Origin: JAEUMG01 sp963805405
Lineage (GTDB): Bacteria; Pseudomonadota; Alphaproteobacteria; Rhizobiales; Aestuariivirgaceae
Assembly: GCA_963805405.1 (NCBI GenBank)
Contig: CAWDUC010000008.1
Location: 1 to 64,000, forward strand
DNA length: 64,000 bases
Direction of reading: 5' to 3'
This document shows, piece by piece, positions 1 to 6,996 of this stretch. The translations under genes and the position numbers were made by a program. Below the pieces are notes generated by a model. The model ran no database searches and was not told where the DNA came from. It saw nothing but the letters and a program-made list of their open reading frames with translations. How positions within the stretch are numbered: the first letter of the stretch is position 1; the number at the start of each line of letters is the position of its first letter.

Positions 1-230
1 CGGCCCAATAGCTCGTGTAGTTCGTCGCTCCGAGCAAATGGAATGATTTCGTCGTAACTCTTGCGAAGCTTGTCTTGGATGCGAGAAAGGTGGTTTGAGG
101 AATCGGGTCCAACCTGGCTGCGATGCTCGACGTACGCGGTTCCACCAAACCCAAAGTCACGCATTAATCCGAGTTGCGCCCGTGAAGATCTGGCTGCCAA
201 TCGCAGGCCTCGTGATTGGGAAATCTTCAT
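1..230 (-). CDS. Unrecognised protein, cut by the window edge
   Basis: The minus strand is open from an ATG at 228-230 to the left edge of the window, 76 codons without a stop. A strong ribosome binding site (GGAGGG) lies about 6 bases upstream of the ATG, which supports this start. The visible N-terminal part is hydrophilic and has no signal peptide or membrane segment. Residues 20-30 are rich in Gly and Phe (LMRDFGFGG). I do not recognise the family. The downstream part lies outside the window, so length and function cannot be judged. Confidence 0.55.
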   Translation of the reverse strand, partial: MKISQSRGLRLAARSSRAQLGLMRDFGFGGTAYVEHRSQVGPDSSNHLSRIQDKLRKSYDEIIPFARSDELHELLG

Positions 231-391
231 TGAACCCTCCAAAAAATGTCGTCGCTGAGTATTGAACTCCGGCATAGCAACGCCGTTCCCCCGGGAAACG
301 ATTCTCGCGAAAGGCGGAAGATCAGGTACACACCTTGGGAATTCTGTCGTGGGCGTGAGCGGAATAGCTCTCAGGAATGCAGAAAAAATAT

Positions 392-1282
392 TTACGCGTT
401 TGAACTCTCTGCTTTCAAAAGAAATGCTTTCGCCAAGTCTGCGAAATGGCCTTCAGGAAATTTGGTCAAATACGCCCGGAACATTTCGCCGTCGTCACTA
501 TCTTTAACGCTATCCCAAAAAGCCACTTCGATCTCGCCCATTTGGGCATCACTCAACGGCGCATCCTGAAACTTCGCGATGCGCGATTCCGCGAGAACTC
601 GAAACTGGCCTTCCGGATATTGCTTCAAATAAGCCTCATATTCTGTAACGTCTTGGGTCTGCGTAACCGTCTCCCAAAAGGCCAGTTCGGTGGCATCGGC
701 TTCTTTAGAGGGCTCTTCGGATGTCTGTTCCAAATCTGATCCGCCATGCGAGACCTCGAAGACATTCAGCGGGCGGGAAATATTCTTGAGCTTGTGTTCA
801 CCCTTGTCGACAAAGGCGACAGTCGTCTTGCCGAGCAAATGGTCTCTCACAACTCTTGAGACAAGGATTCCCCCCGGTTCGGCCAACGCCTGCACGCGCG
901 CGGCCACATTCACGCCGTCACCGAAGACGTTATCGGCGGTGGAAAGCACATCGCCGACGTGAATGCCAATTCGTAGGACCATTATTCGATCTGGCGAAAC
1001 TTTCGCAGCGCGCGCGGCTGCCGACTGCTGGAGCTCGACAGCAGCTTCCATGGCTTCGGCAACACTAGGGAAGACGGCCAATATGCTATCGCCGGCCGTG
1101 TTCGCGATGTAGCCATTACGCTGCGCAATGATCTGGGTGGATGCCGTCAACAGTTCTGAAAGGGCCGCGAGGGTGCCGGTCTCGTCAGCCTCCATCAGTC
1201 GACTGTATCCAGCGACATCGGCGGCAAGAATCGCTGCGAGCTTGCGCTCAACCTGGTCGTTGGTTTCTTCGGTGTTCGTCAT
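392..1282 (-). CDS. Class III adenylate/guanylate cyclase with C-terminal duplicated motif
   Basis: A 296-residue protein with a CHD-type cyclase domain at about residues 12-175, predicted to make cAMP (or cGMP) from the nucleoside triphosphate. The two metal-binding aspartates are visible: Asp22 in LAADVAGYSRL and Asp65 in AGDSILAVF. The motif GDGVNVAARVQALAE supplies the conserved Asn and Arg of the catalytic site. There is no membrane segment, so the enzyme should be soluble. After a charged linker (about 180-205) come two copies of a 40-45 residue unit of the form AFW-x-TV...YL-x-YPEGQF...LAESRIAKF, seen in other signalling and caspase-like proteins where it may act as a protein-binding repeat. 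The gene stands alone; its regulator is not visible. The cyclase assignment is firm, base preference is not. Confidence 0.9.
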   Translation of the reverse strand: MTNTEETNDQVERKLAAILAADVAGYSRLMEADETGTLAALSELLTASTQIIAQRNGYIANTAGDSILAVFPSVAEAMEAAVELQQSAAARAAKVSPDRIMVLRIGIHVGDVLSTADNVFGDGVNVAARVQALAEPGGILVSRVVRDHLLGKTTVAFVDKGEHKLKNISRPLNVFEVSHGGSDLEQTSEEPSKEADATELAFWETVTQTQDVTEYEAYLKQYPEGQFRVLAESRIAKFQDAPLSDAQMGEIEVAFWDSVKDSDDGEMFRAYLTKFPEGHFADLAKAFLLKAESSNA

Positions 1283-1323
1283 TGCTTAGAATTACCGTTT
1301 CTTGGCGAAGCCCACTCAGCAAG

Positions 1324-1398
1324 TTAGTGCGGCGGCCCCACGAGGAATATGGCCAGGGAGAACACGACGATCCAGTACACAGTTCCGTAGCCAATCAT
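1324..1398 (-). CDS. Possible 24-residue hydrophobic peptide
   Basis: A short minus-strand frame upstream of the cyclase codes for 24 residues, most of which would form one membrane helix (YWIVVFSLAIFLV), ending GPPH before TAA. Small single-helix peptides are common in this group. No convincing ribosome binding site precedes the ATG, so this is only a candidate. If real, it would be read in the same direction as the cyclase, 41 bases before it. Confidence 0.25.
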   Translation of the reverse strand: MIGYGTVYWIVVFSLAIFLVGPPH

Positions 1399-1565
1399 AA
1401 GGATTCATCCGAAGGGAGTTGATGCGGCAGCCGTGCGCGGGTCCCTTCATTCCATCGCGCGGCCGAAAGCACGGCGGACTTTGATCCGCCAGTCGAGCCG
1501 GTAAGTCTCGTCAATCGTCTCCGTTCCCGGTAGTGTCTCAGTTGAATGGCGGCGCGGAGTGGCGA

Positions 1566-1754
1566 ATGTTTTACCGGATAGTGTTTAAAACCCCGACAGG
1601 CGAAAAGGCCCAGCCCTGGGCAAAAGCTGACGATTTGGAAGGTGCCACGAAGCACGCACGAGACAATGCGCCCAGGTACAAAGCAGCTTCTGTCGAGGTT
1701 CGAGATGAACGCAATCGGGTGGTCTTCACCTTACCGGAACCCAAGCATACCTAA
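1566..1754 (+). CDS. Small soluble hypothetical protein
   Basis: A 62-residue frame starting MFYRIVFKTPTG. The ATG at 1566 is preferred over an in-frame ATG at 1533 because GGAG sits 6 bases upstream of 1566. The protein looks like a compact alpha/beta domain: a beta-like start, a helix with DDLEGATKHARDNAP, then alternating VEVRDERNRVVFTL. It has no signal peptide or membrane segment. Family and function are unknown. It lies alone between the cyclase and a gene remnant in what looks like an accessory region. Confidence 0.5.
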   Translation: MFYRIVFKTPTGEKAQPWAKADDLEGATKHARDNAPRYKAASVEVRDERNRVVFTLPEPKHT

Positions 1755-1816
1755 GGGCCTCAACCGCGAGAATTTGAAGGTCGGGTTGCCTTCCCGGTAA
1801 CGGGCCCCATTTGCGC

Positions 1817-2046
1817 ATGTGCGGACGCGTCCGACTTCCTTTGAGGAGGCCGGGAAGCCAAAGGAAGCAGCAGCATGGACGCTGAGTTGCATCATCATCA
1901 CCACGGACGCTAACGCGCTCCTTGGCGAGATCCATGACCGCATGCCCGCCATCCTGCGGCGGACTGAATCTCTTGGCCCTGAACTGGACACAGACAACAT
2001 GAGCATCGCAAAGCGCCGCGTCCGGCGAGTTCGAAAGCTCGTATAA
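1817..2046 (+). pseudogene. Remnant of a SRAP (YedK/HMCES-like) gene
   Basis: SRAP proteins crosslink to abasic sites in single-stranded DNA through Cys2, and all start MCGR. Here ATG TGC GGA CGC at 1817-1828 encodes exactly that start. About 12 bases later, in another frame, comes a well-conserved internal SRAP segment with IIITTDANALLGEIHDRMP (about 1885-1945), which includes the active-site His of the IHDRMP motif. The roughly 110-130 residues normally between them, including the conserved Asn and Glu, are gone, and the sequence after MPAIL no longer resembles the family. The gene is therefore internally deleted, out of frame and truncated. A full SRAP is about 220 residues. This is true decay, unlike the single-base breaks elsewhere in the window. 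Confidence 0.75.
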
Positions 2047-2096
2047 GCCGGGGGGCGTGGGTTTGCATTGGCGCAGAACTAAGCTGCTTTCAAGGG

Positions 2097-2116
2097 GTTC
2101 CATGCTCCTATGGAAC
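2097..2116. repeat. Short perfect inverted repeat upstream of a small operon
   Basis: Arms GTTCCAT and ATGGAAC flank a 6-base loop (gctcct), 44 bases upstream of the gene at 2160. The position suits an operator or a 5' leader hairpin for the 2160-3646 operon. No regulator is identified. Seven-base arms can arise by chance, so the role is speculative. Confidence 0.35.
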
Positions 2117-2159
2117 AATCGTGGTCTGAACTTCTTTTCCCCGGTCAAGGAGAAACACG

Positions 2160-2600
2160 ATGCCATCAGCAAGAGATCGTCGGGTCACGAGTTCACTTCT
2201 CAACGATATCAAGGCCATGGGTTCAGCCCTTCTTGATTCTCGCAAACTGGCGGGTGCGGAGAAGCTGGCCGGTCTTGCTGAAGCCGCGCAAACCCTGAGC
2301 GGCAGTCTTAAGGACACCCCGTATCTCCAACATTATGCCGATCTCGCCGGGGACAACCTCGAAAGTCTCGCCGGCTATATAGAGCGCACGGATGTGGAAG
2401 ACATATTCGAGGATGCCGTTGAGCTCGCAAAAGCACAGCCTGTCTTGACGTTGACACTCACGATCGTGGGCGCCGCAGCCGTTACACAGATGCTGCGCGG
2501 CTGGCGCGCCGAAGGCGCAAGGCCTTCGCAAGTCAAACGCCCGGCAAAACGGGCAATTAAATCCAGCTCGAGAAAAGTCACTTCGCGCCGCAAGGCGTAA
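2160..2600 (+). CDS. Hypothetical protein with one C-terminal membrane segment
   Basis: A 146-residue protein with a good ribosome binding site (AAGGAGA, about 7 bases before the ATG). The first 100 residues are soluble and helical, with alternating Ala/Leu and charged residues. A hydrophobic helix follows at about 98-120 (PVLTLTLTIVGAAAVTQML), then a very basic Lys/Arg/Ser tail that should face the cytoplasm. It is the first gene of a compact operon with a holin-like membrane protein 4 bases downstream. The architecture and neighbours resemble the small stress-linked membrane proteins (for example nutrient-deprivation-induced proteins) of rhizobia, but I cannot assign a family with certainty. 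Confidence 0.65.
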   Translation: MPSARDRRVTSSLLNDIKAMGSALLDSRKLAGAEKLAGLAEAAQTLSGSLKDTPYLQHYADLAGDNLESLAGYIERTDVEDIFEDAVELAKAQPVLTLTLTIVGAAAVTQMLRGWRAEGARPSQVKRPAKRAIKSSSRKVTSRRKA

Positions 2601-2604
2601 TTAA

Positions 2605-2970
2605 ATGAAAGGCACTTCCGCACAGGATGCGAGCCTTGTGGATCGTCTCGACGAGTTGGTCCGTAGCGGGCGCTCGTGGTTGGTCAGTGAGATCAACCTT
2701 CTCAAAGGCAAAGCGGAATTCGCGGCGCGAACTTACATTATCGCCGTCTGCACGCTGCTTATTGCAGCGATCATCTGTGGAACGGCGCTCGTTTTGCTGG
2801 CCCTAAGTGCCGTCGCCGCCCTGACGCCGCATGTGGGAGTTCCGGCAGCTTATGCCCTGACAGGTTTGGGCGGCCTCATCATTGCAGCGGGCCTAGGCGG
2901 ATACGCATACCTATCGATCACCCGCCTTTCACTTCACTCGCCGACTAAATTACGGAAGAACCAGCCGTGA
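2605..2970 (+). CDS. Phage-holin-like (YqjE/Holin-X type) membrane protein
   Basis: A 121-residue protein with an amphipathic N-terminal segment (VDRLDELVRSGRSWLVSEINLLKGKAEF) and two long hydrophobic helices at about 44-72 and 78-105 joined by a short loop. This layout fits the Phage_holin_3_6/YqjE superfamily found in chromosomal operons of proteobacteria, not a lytic phage cassette. These proteins are thought to act at the inner membrane under stress; their mechanism is not established. The stop overlaps the next start by 4 bases, so the genes are probably translationally coupled. Confidence 0.7.
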   Translation: MKGTSAQDASLVDRLDELVRSGRSWLVSEINLLKGKAEFAARTYIIAVCTLLIAAIICGTALVLLALSAVAALTPHVGVPAAYALTGLGGLIIAAGLGGYAYLSITRLSLHSPTKLRKNQP

Positions 2971-3395
2971 CACCGCGTGATCTGGAACGGCTCGAAGCCG
3001 AAGCGGCTGAACAGCGCCGACGCCTAGAGGAGAGTTGGGACAATCTTCAGGATGCCATACCCGGCAGAGGCGCAGGACCGTCCCGGCGTCCGCATCTGCG
3101 CCCTGCAGCAATACCATTCCTCACCGCAAAAATATTGGACCTGTGCCTTCTCGCTGTCGCCGCCTCCTGTGCGATCGAGCTTTTCCGGAGGATCCGTGCC
3201 GGCGAGCGGGAGAAGCAAAGGCGCTTCTCGAAATCGCAAATATCATTAGATGGAGATGGAAAATGGAAAACTCGTCAAAAGAAACATCCTCGCAACGTGC
3301 GACCCGCAAGCAAACGTCGCGCGCTGCTTCCAAAAAGACCGCGCGTAAGGGCGCTTCTGCCGGATCTAACGACGGACAGGCGCCAAATCAATTGA
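2967..3395 (+). CDS. Small membrane protein with DUF3618-like N-terminus; 3' part uncertain
   Basis: The frame begins LERLEAEAAEQRRRLEESW, a charged coiled-coil start like that of DUF3618 proteins, which often follow YqjE-type holin genes. One membrane helix follows at about 52-72 (KILDLCLLAVAASCAIELF) and then basic sequence. Its last 133 bases overlap the next gene (3263-3646) in a different frame, and that gene has its own ribosome binding site. Residues beyond about 98 may therefore not be selected as this protein, or a frameshift may have removed an earlier stop. The N-terminal 95 residues are more believable than the tail. Confidence 0.5.
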   Translation: MTPRDLERLEAEAAEQRRRLEESWDNLQDAIPGRGAGPSRRPHLRPAAIPFLTAKILDLCLLAVAASCAIELFRRIRAGEREKQRRFSKSQISLDGDGKWKTRQKKHPRNVRPASKRRALLPKRPRVRALLPDLTTDRRQIN

Positions 3396-3646
3396 TGAAA
3401 CACGGCCGTAGCCTTGTGACCAAAGCCGAGAAATGGGCCGGCGGCGCAGCACGACTGGCCTCACCTCTCGCGGATGCCAGTGCAAACGCGGTCGTCATGG
3501 GCATTCTCGGCATGGGTGTCGGAATTGCGATAGGCGCCATGCTTCCACGCATGAATGTGAGCGACATGCTGTCCTCCGCAACTACCGGGCGGGATATCGG
3601 CCCCGGCAAAGCGGGAGCACAGCGCCGAAAAAGCCGGAGACGCTGA
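3263..3646 (+). CDS. Hypothetical protein, basic N-terminus and glycine-rich membrane segment
   Basis: A 127-residue protein starting MENSSKETSS at an ATG preceded by GGAG. Residues 10-45 are rich in Lys, Arg, Ser and Thr and probably unstructured. A helical middle (KHGRSLVTKAEKWAGGAARLA) leads to a Gly-rich hydrophobic helix at about 76-95 (VVMGILGMGVGIAIGAML), and the protein ends in a short Arg/Lys tail. It is the last gene of the 2160-3646 cluster and shares the single-helix, basic-tail style of the first gene. No family recognised. Its first 133 bases overlap the preceding frame. Confidence 0.55.
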   Translation: MENSSKETSSQRATRKQTSRAASKKTARKGASAGSNDGQAPNQLMKHGRSLVTKAEKWAGGAARLASPLADASANAVVMGILGMGVGIAIGAMLPRMNVSDMLSSATTGRDIGPGKAGAQRRKSRRR

Positions 3647-3803
3647 GTCTCCTGGTCGCTTAATGAGGTCACCGTCATGAGGGTGTTAGCTATCGGCTCG
3701 GAGCGCGGGTTTGGAAATAGCTCTTGAAACGTTGAAGTCCTCTGCTCGACAAATCGATTGTGCGTCGCGATCTTTGATGCCAGCCGGACGGACGAGACGT
3801 GGT

Positions 3804-4892
3804 CTACGTCGCGTCTCGCAGAAAGAACTTCAACATCTCGCTGGACGCACATGGCCCTTGCGGAGCAACGTAACTCCCCCGAGCATCACCACCCGACCAG
3901 GCATGGCCGCCGCCGTGTAGTTCCCAGAACTCAGAAGCCACCTTCCCGTCATGCGTCGAGGCCGTGTGGATCGTGCAGGATGAGCGGCTCGTGTCCGGTC
4001 CGCGGCGTTTCTCGACAATAAGGTTCGCAGACGCACACGCCATCTGGAATAGATTCCAGCCATTGACCGGATGAACAGTCGAATCCGCATCGCCATGAAA
4101 AATGATAGACCGAGGGATGACTGGTCCAGTCCGTCCGCTCTTGTGACCCCCGTTTCCCGTTCGCATTACTTCAAATGCGGACGGCACATCAAACGCCGAA
4201 CCTTGCGGCAAGCCGGAGTGGACGCCGACTGCCGAATATATCTCAGGATAGGCAGCGCCGAGAATGGCAGCCATGGCGCCACCCGCTGACAATCCGGCCG
4301 CATAAACACGGTCATGCGCTATGTTGTCCTGCACCATAATTCGCCTCGTCAACCCGGCAATTATGGACGGCTCGCCTGTATCGCGCCGCTGGTCCTTGGA
4401 ATTGAACCAGTTCCAGCACTTGAGTTGATTGGCACTCGAGGCCTGTTCAGGGTACGCAATCAAAACGTCATACTCGTGAGCCAAACAATTCATGCGTGTA
4501 CCGACTGCGAAATCGTCTGAATCCTGCGTGCAACCATGCAGCATGATTATCAATGCGCGAGGTTTGCTATCATCCGCGCTGGGCTTATATAGTTTGTAAC
4601 TTCTCTCGCCCGCATCGCAAGCGAATGTGTGCTTCCTGAAGGACGCTCCCGGCGGCAGGAGATCGGGAACTATCCGCTTCGCCCGTAAGGACGCTGGAAA
4701 GTTCGGCTTCTGAAAAGCAGCGCTGTCGCGCTGCTGCATAATTCGTACAACATCTGCCAGCTTACGCCGATGCTGGCTCGCAATGGCATGCTCGCTATTC
4801 AAAGGATCGCCCTCCAAGACCGTTCCCTCCAATCTAGGATTTCCGGCAGGACGGCTTTCGAACTCGCTTGAAGGTTCTGCGACCGGATTCAT
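3804..4892 (-). CDS. PHB depolymerase family esterase (LpqC/feruloyl esterase type)
   Basis: A 362-residue alpha/beta hydrolase of the esterase PHB family, expected to hydrolyse polyhydroxyalkanoate oligomers or other esters. The lipase box GLSAGGAM (about residue 200) carries the nucleophilic Ser, the oxyanion region is IIMLHGCTQDS (about 114-124), the acidic residue is in FHGDADSTVHP (about 266) and the catalytic His in GGGHAWSGG (about 330). The first 100 residues are hydrophilic without a signal peptide, so the enzyme looks intracellular. It ends SSEMLKFFLRDAT like other family members. It stands alone on the minus strand; no PHA synthase or phasin is visible nearby. Substrate is not settled by sequence. 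Confidence 0.85.
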   Translation of the reverse strand: MNPVAEPSSEFESRPAGNPRLEGTVLEGDPLNSEHAIASQHRRKLADVVRIMQQRDSAAFQKPNFPASLRAKRIVPDLLPPGASFRKHTFACDAGERSYKLYKPSADDSKPRALIIMLHGCTQDSDDFAVGTRMNCLAHEYDVLIAYPEQASSANQLKCWNWFNSKDQRRDTGEPSIIAGLTRRIMVQDNIAHDRVYAAGLSAGGAMAAILGAAYPEIYSAVGVHSGLPQGSAFDVPSAFEVMRTGNGGHKSGRTGPVIPRSIIFHGDADSTVHPVNGWNLFQMACASANLIVEKRRGPDTSRSSCTIHTASTHDGKVASEFWELHGGGHAWSGGDARGSYVAPQGPCASSEMLKFFLRDAT

Positions 4893-5033
4893 TTTAAGAG
4901 CCGATTAGAATCTTCCGCGTTGCGCCCGCCACATCGCGCTGCCGCAGGCAATCGGTCGCCGCGCTGAGGCGAGCGAGAAAATCTGTGTTCAAGGGGAAGA
5001 CTCCAGTCAATGGGATATAGGTGATGCTGGCGC

Positions 5034-5453
5034 TCAGCGAATTCGGTCTGATAGCGCAGCTCTCAGTGCCGGTCGCAGCTGCAAAGCACCCAAGACCGTG
5101 ATCGATTGAATTACAGCCAGCGCGAGTTCCTCACTGATATCGTCATCGATAACGCACAGTCCCAAAACATGAATGCGAATGGTTTTCGCAGCCGCCCGCA
5201 ACCGCAGGAGTTCGGCGCTGTCATACCTTCGCAGGCCTACTTCGAGGCTCAAGCGGTTGACGGATTGCTTGACCGCCTCCGATTGCACGCTCAGCTGGTT
5301 GCGAATAGCGGTTCGAATGAAATCGGTGCGGTTAGAGTAAAAACCCTCACGGACCAAAAGGTCAATGTGTCCGAGGTCTACGAACCCCAGATTAACGGTG
5401 ACCTTCTCGCTTTCGGGCCGTCTGTCCTGGATACGGATTATGTCGGCACTCAT
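5034..5453 (-). CDS. CopG-type ribbon-helix-helix regulator
   Basis: A 139-residue protein whose residues 15-55 form a ribbon-helix-helix DNA-binding unit: a beta strand (KVTVNLGFVDLGHIDLLV), then GFYSNRTDFIRTAIRNQL with the family's (S/T)RT-x-FIR-x-AIR signature. The C-terminal 80 residues show Leu/Ile-rich segments (IRIHVLGLCVIDDDI) that may form a ligand- or partner-binding domain, similar in layout to short NikR-like and transposon-associated CopG proteins. It has no toxin gene next to it, so an antitoxin role is not supported. It lies beside an apparently gene-free stretch before tRNA-Phe. Confidence 0.7.
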   Translation of the reverse strand: MSADIIRIQDRRPESEKVTVNLGFVDLGHIDLLVREGFYSNRTDFIRTAIRNQLSVQSEAVKQSVNRLSLEVGLRRYDSAELLRLRAAAKTIRIHVLGLCVIDDDISEELALAVIQSITVLGALQLRPALRAALSDRIR

Positions 5454-6065
5454 TTATACTCCACTCACCATCTATGGGGATGGTAAGGAGCGTTATCGCG
5501 CGCATGTTCGCCACTGTCAACGCAAATAAAAACCCGGAGGGATGTCCCTTCGGCTCTCTCAGGGAAACTCACGGGAAAGGATTTAGCTCCCTTAAGGTAA
5601 GCCGCCTATCGTGGTTATCGCTTGCGGGCTCTCCTCCGGTAGTTGCCGGCAAGAGCCGCCTCGTTATCAGCAATGAAGGAAGCAAGCGTGATCTCGCTGC
5701 GGGGTTGTCCTCGCCTAATCTCACTAAGAAGCGTCAGGCCTCCCCACACAAAGCGATGATTTGCTTATGTGATAGTGGGAGGGGGCCGCACCGGATGTTC
5801 TCGAAGACCTAATGAAGCTGGCTCTCGGCCAAGGCGATTCGCATCTTCGCTTCCGACCGATCCCGCGTCCTCAGTGGGAACTTGACGGTGTCCTTAGTGC
5901 GATGACAACGCGCTCTTCAGATTCACCCGGAAACGCAGCTTTCTTTGCGCTGCGTTGGCCGTGTTATTCGAAGCACCATGTAGCCCACCTTTGTGGACCA
6001 GTCCGCGGGCGATATTCCCCACTAGAACCAATTAGTTGAGTGAAATCAATGGTGCGGCTAAGTAA
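5454..6065. other. 612-base stretch without a recognisable gene
   Basis: Open frames here (longest about 112 codons from 5474) have no family resemblance, no clear ribosome binding site and an unusual composition rich in Ser, Arg and Pro, so I do not call them. The stretch separates the ribbon-helix-helix gene from the 3' end of tRNA-Phe and could be degraded mobile or island DNA, but I see no integrase remnant or direct repeat of the tRNA end. Confidence 0.5.
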
Positions 6066-6141
<76 letters not shown>

Positions 6142-6162
6142 GCGGGGCCGGATATAGGCGAG

Positions 6163-6200
6163 GCGGGGAGGGTCTGTCCAGCCTGAAACGCCCTCCCCGC
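6163..6200. repeat. GC-rich inverted repeat between tRNA-Phe and the phosphoesterase
   Basis: Perfect 10-base arms GCGGGGAGGG (6163-6172) and CCCTCCCCGC (6191-6200) are separated by 18 bases. They lie in the divergent gap between tRNA-Phe and the metallophosphoesterase gene. No T-run follows on either strand, so it is not a simple intrinsic terminator. It may be a leader hairpin or a palindromic intergenic repeat unit. Confidence 0.5.
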
Positions 6201-6249
6201 GCCAATCCGCCGGATGGCGCAGACCGGCGATCTTTCCTATAAGCAGTGC

Positions 6250-6990
6250 ATGGCCATCGCCTTCCTGGCCGACATACACGGCAATCTCGAAGCTCTCGAA
6301 GCCTGTCTTCGGCACCTGCGGGGCGGTGGCATCGAGCGCCTCGTCTTTGTGGGTGACTATGTCGGTTACGGCGCCGACCCCGAAGCCGTCACCCGGCTTG
6401 TCAGTGACGCGGTCGCGGCGGGCGCTCTCGCGGTGAAAGGCAATCACGATGCCGCAATCGCAGATACTGGAATTGGCATGAACGAACTCGCCCGCCAGGC
6501 GATCGAGTGGACGCGCGGTAGGCTCAGCGAAACCTCGCGGCAGTTTCTCGCCGGATTGCCGCTCACGGTCGAGGAATCTTCGCGTCTTTATGTGCATGCG
6601 GAAGCCTCGGAGCCGGCGGCGTGGAACTACGTGCTCGACAGCGACGACGCTGCCCGATCCCTTGCCGCTACAAGCGTGCCGATTACGTTCTGCGCCCACG
6701 TGCACGAGGCCACAATTTACAGTCGTTCGATGACCGGAAAATTTACGCGCTTCGGCCCCGCCAACGATGTAGCGATCCCGCTCATGTCGCAACGCCGGTG
6801 GCTCATCGTGCTCGGTTCGGTTGGTCAGCCACGCGACGGAATCGCCGCGGCGTCCCTTGCTATCCTTGACGAAGAACGCAACGAACTCACATTCCGGCGC
6901 GTGCCCTATGATATCGACACCGCCGCCCAAAAGATCCGCGCCGCCGGCCTGCCGCCAGCTTTCGCCGAGCGCCTCAAGCAGGGCCGGTAG
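6250..6990 (+). CDS. Metallophosphoesterase (calcineurin-like)
   Basis: A protein of 246 residues from the ATG at 6250 (an in-frame ATG at 6214 would add 12 atypical residues). It has the metallophosphoesterase motifs in order: DIHGN (residues 7-11), GDYVGYGADP (about 36-45), GNHDA (about 66-70) and CAHVHEA (about 144-150), which hold the di-metal centre. The family includes phosphoprotein phosphatases, nucleotide hydrolases and phosphodiesterases, and substrate cannot be fixed. The next gene, a serine/threonine kinase-Usp fusion, begins 6 bases downstream, so the two are almost certainly cotranscribed. That context suggests it reverses phosphorylation made by the kinase or turns over a nucleotide signal. 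There is no signal peptide. Confidence 0.88.
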   Translation: MAIAFLADIHGNLEALEACLRHLRGGGIERLVFVGDYVGYGADPEAVTRLVSDAVAAGALAVKGNHDAAIADTGIGMNELARQAIEWTRGRLSETSRQFLAGLPLTVEESSRLYVHAEASEPAAWNYVLDSDDAARSLAATSVPITFCAHVHEATIYSRSMTGKFTRFGPANDVAIPLMSQRRWLIVLGSVGQPRDGIAAASLAILDEERNELTFRRVPYDIDTAAQKIRAAGLPPAFAERLKQGR

Positions 6991-6996
6991 ACACTG

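Noticed and set aside
5474..6039. Two plus-strand frames (112 and 75 codons) before tRNA-Phe
   Set aside because: No family resemblance, no ribosome binding site, and amino acid composition typical of non-coding GC-rich DNA.
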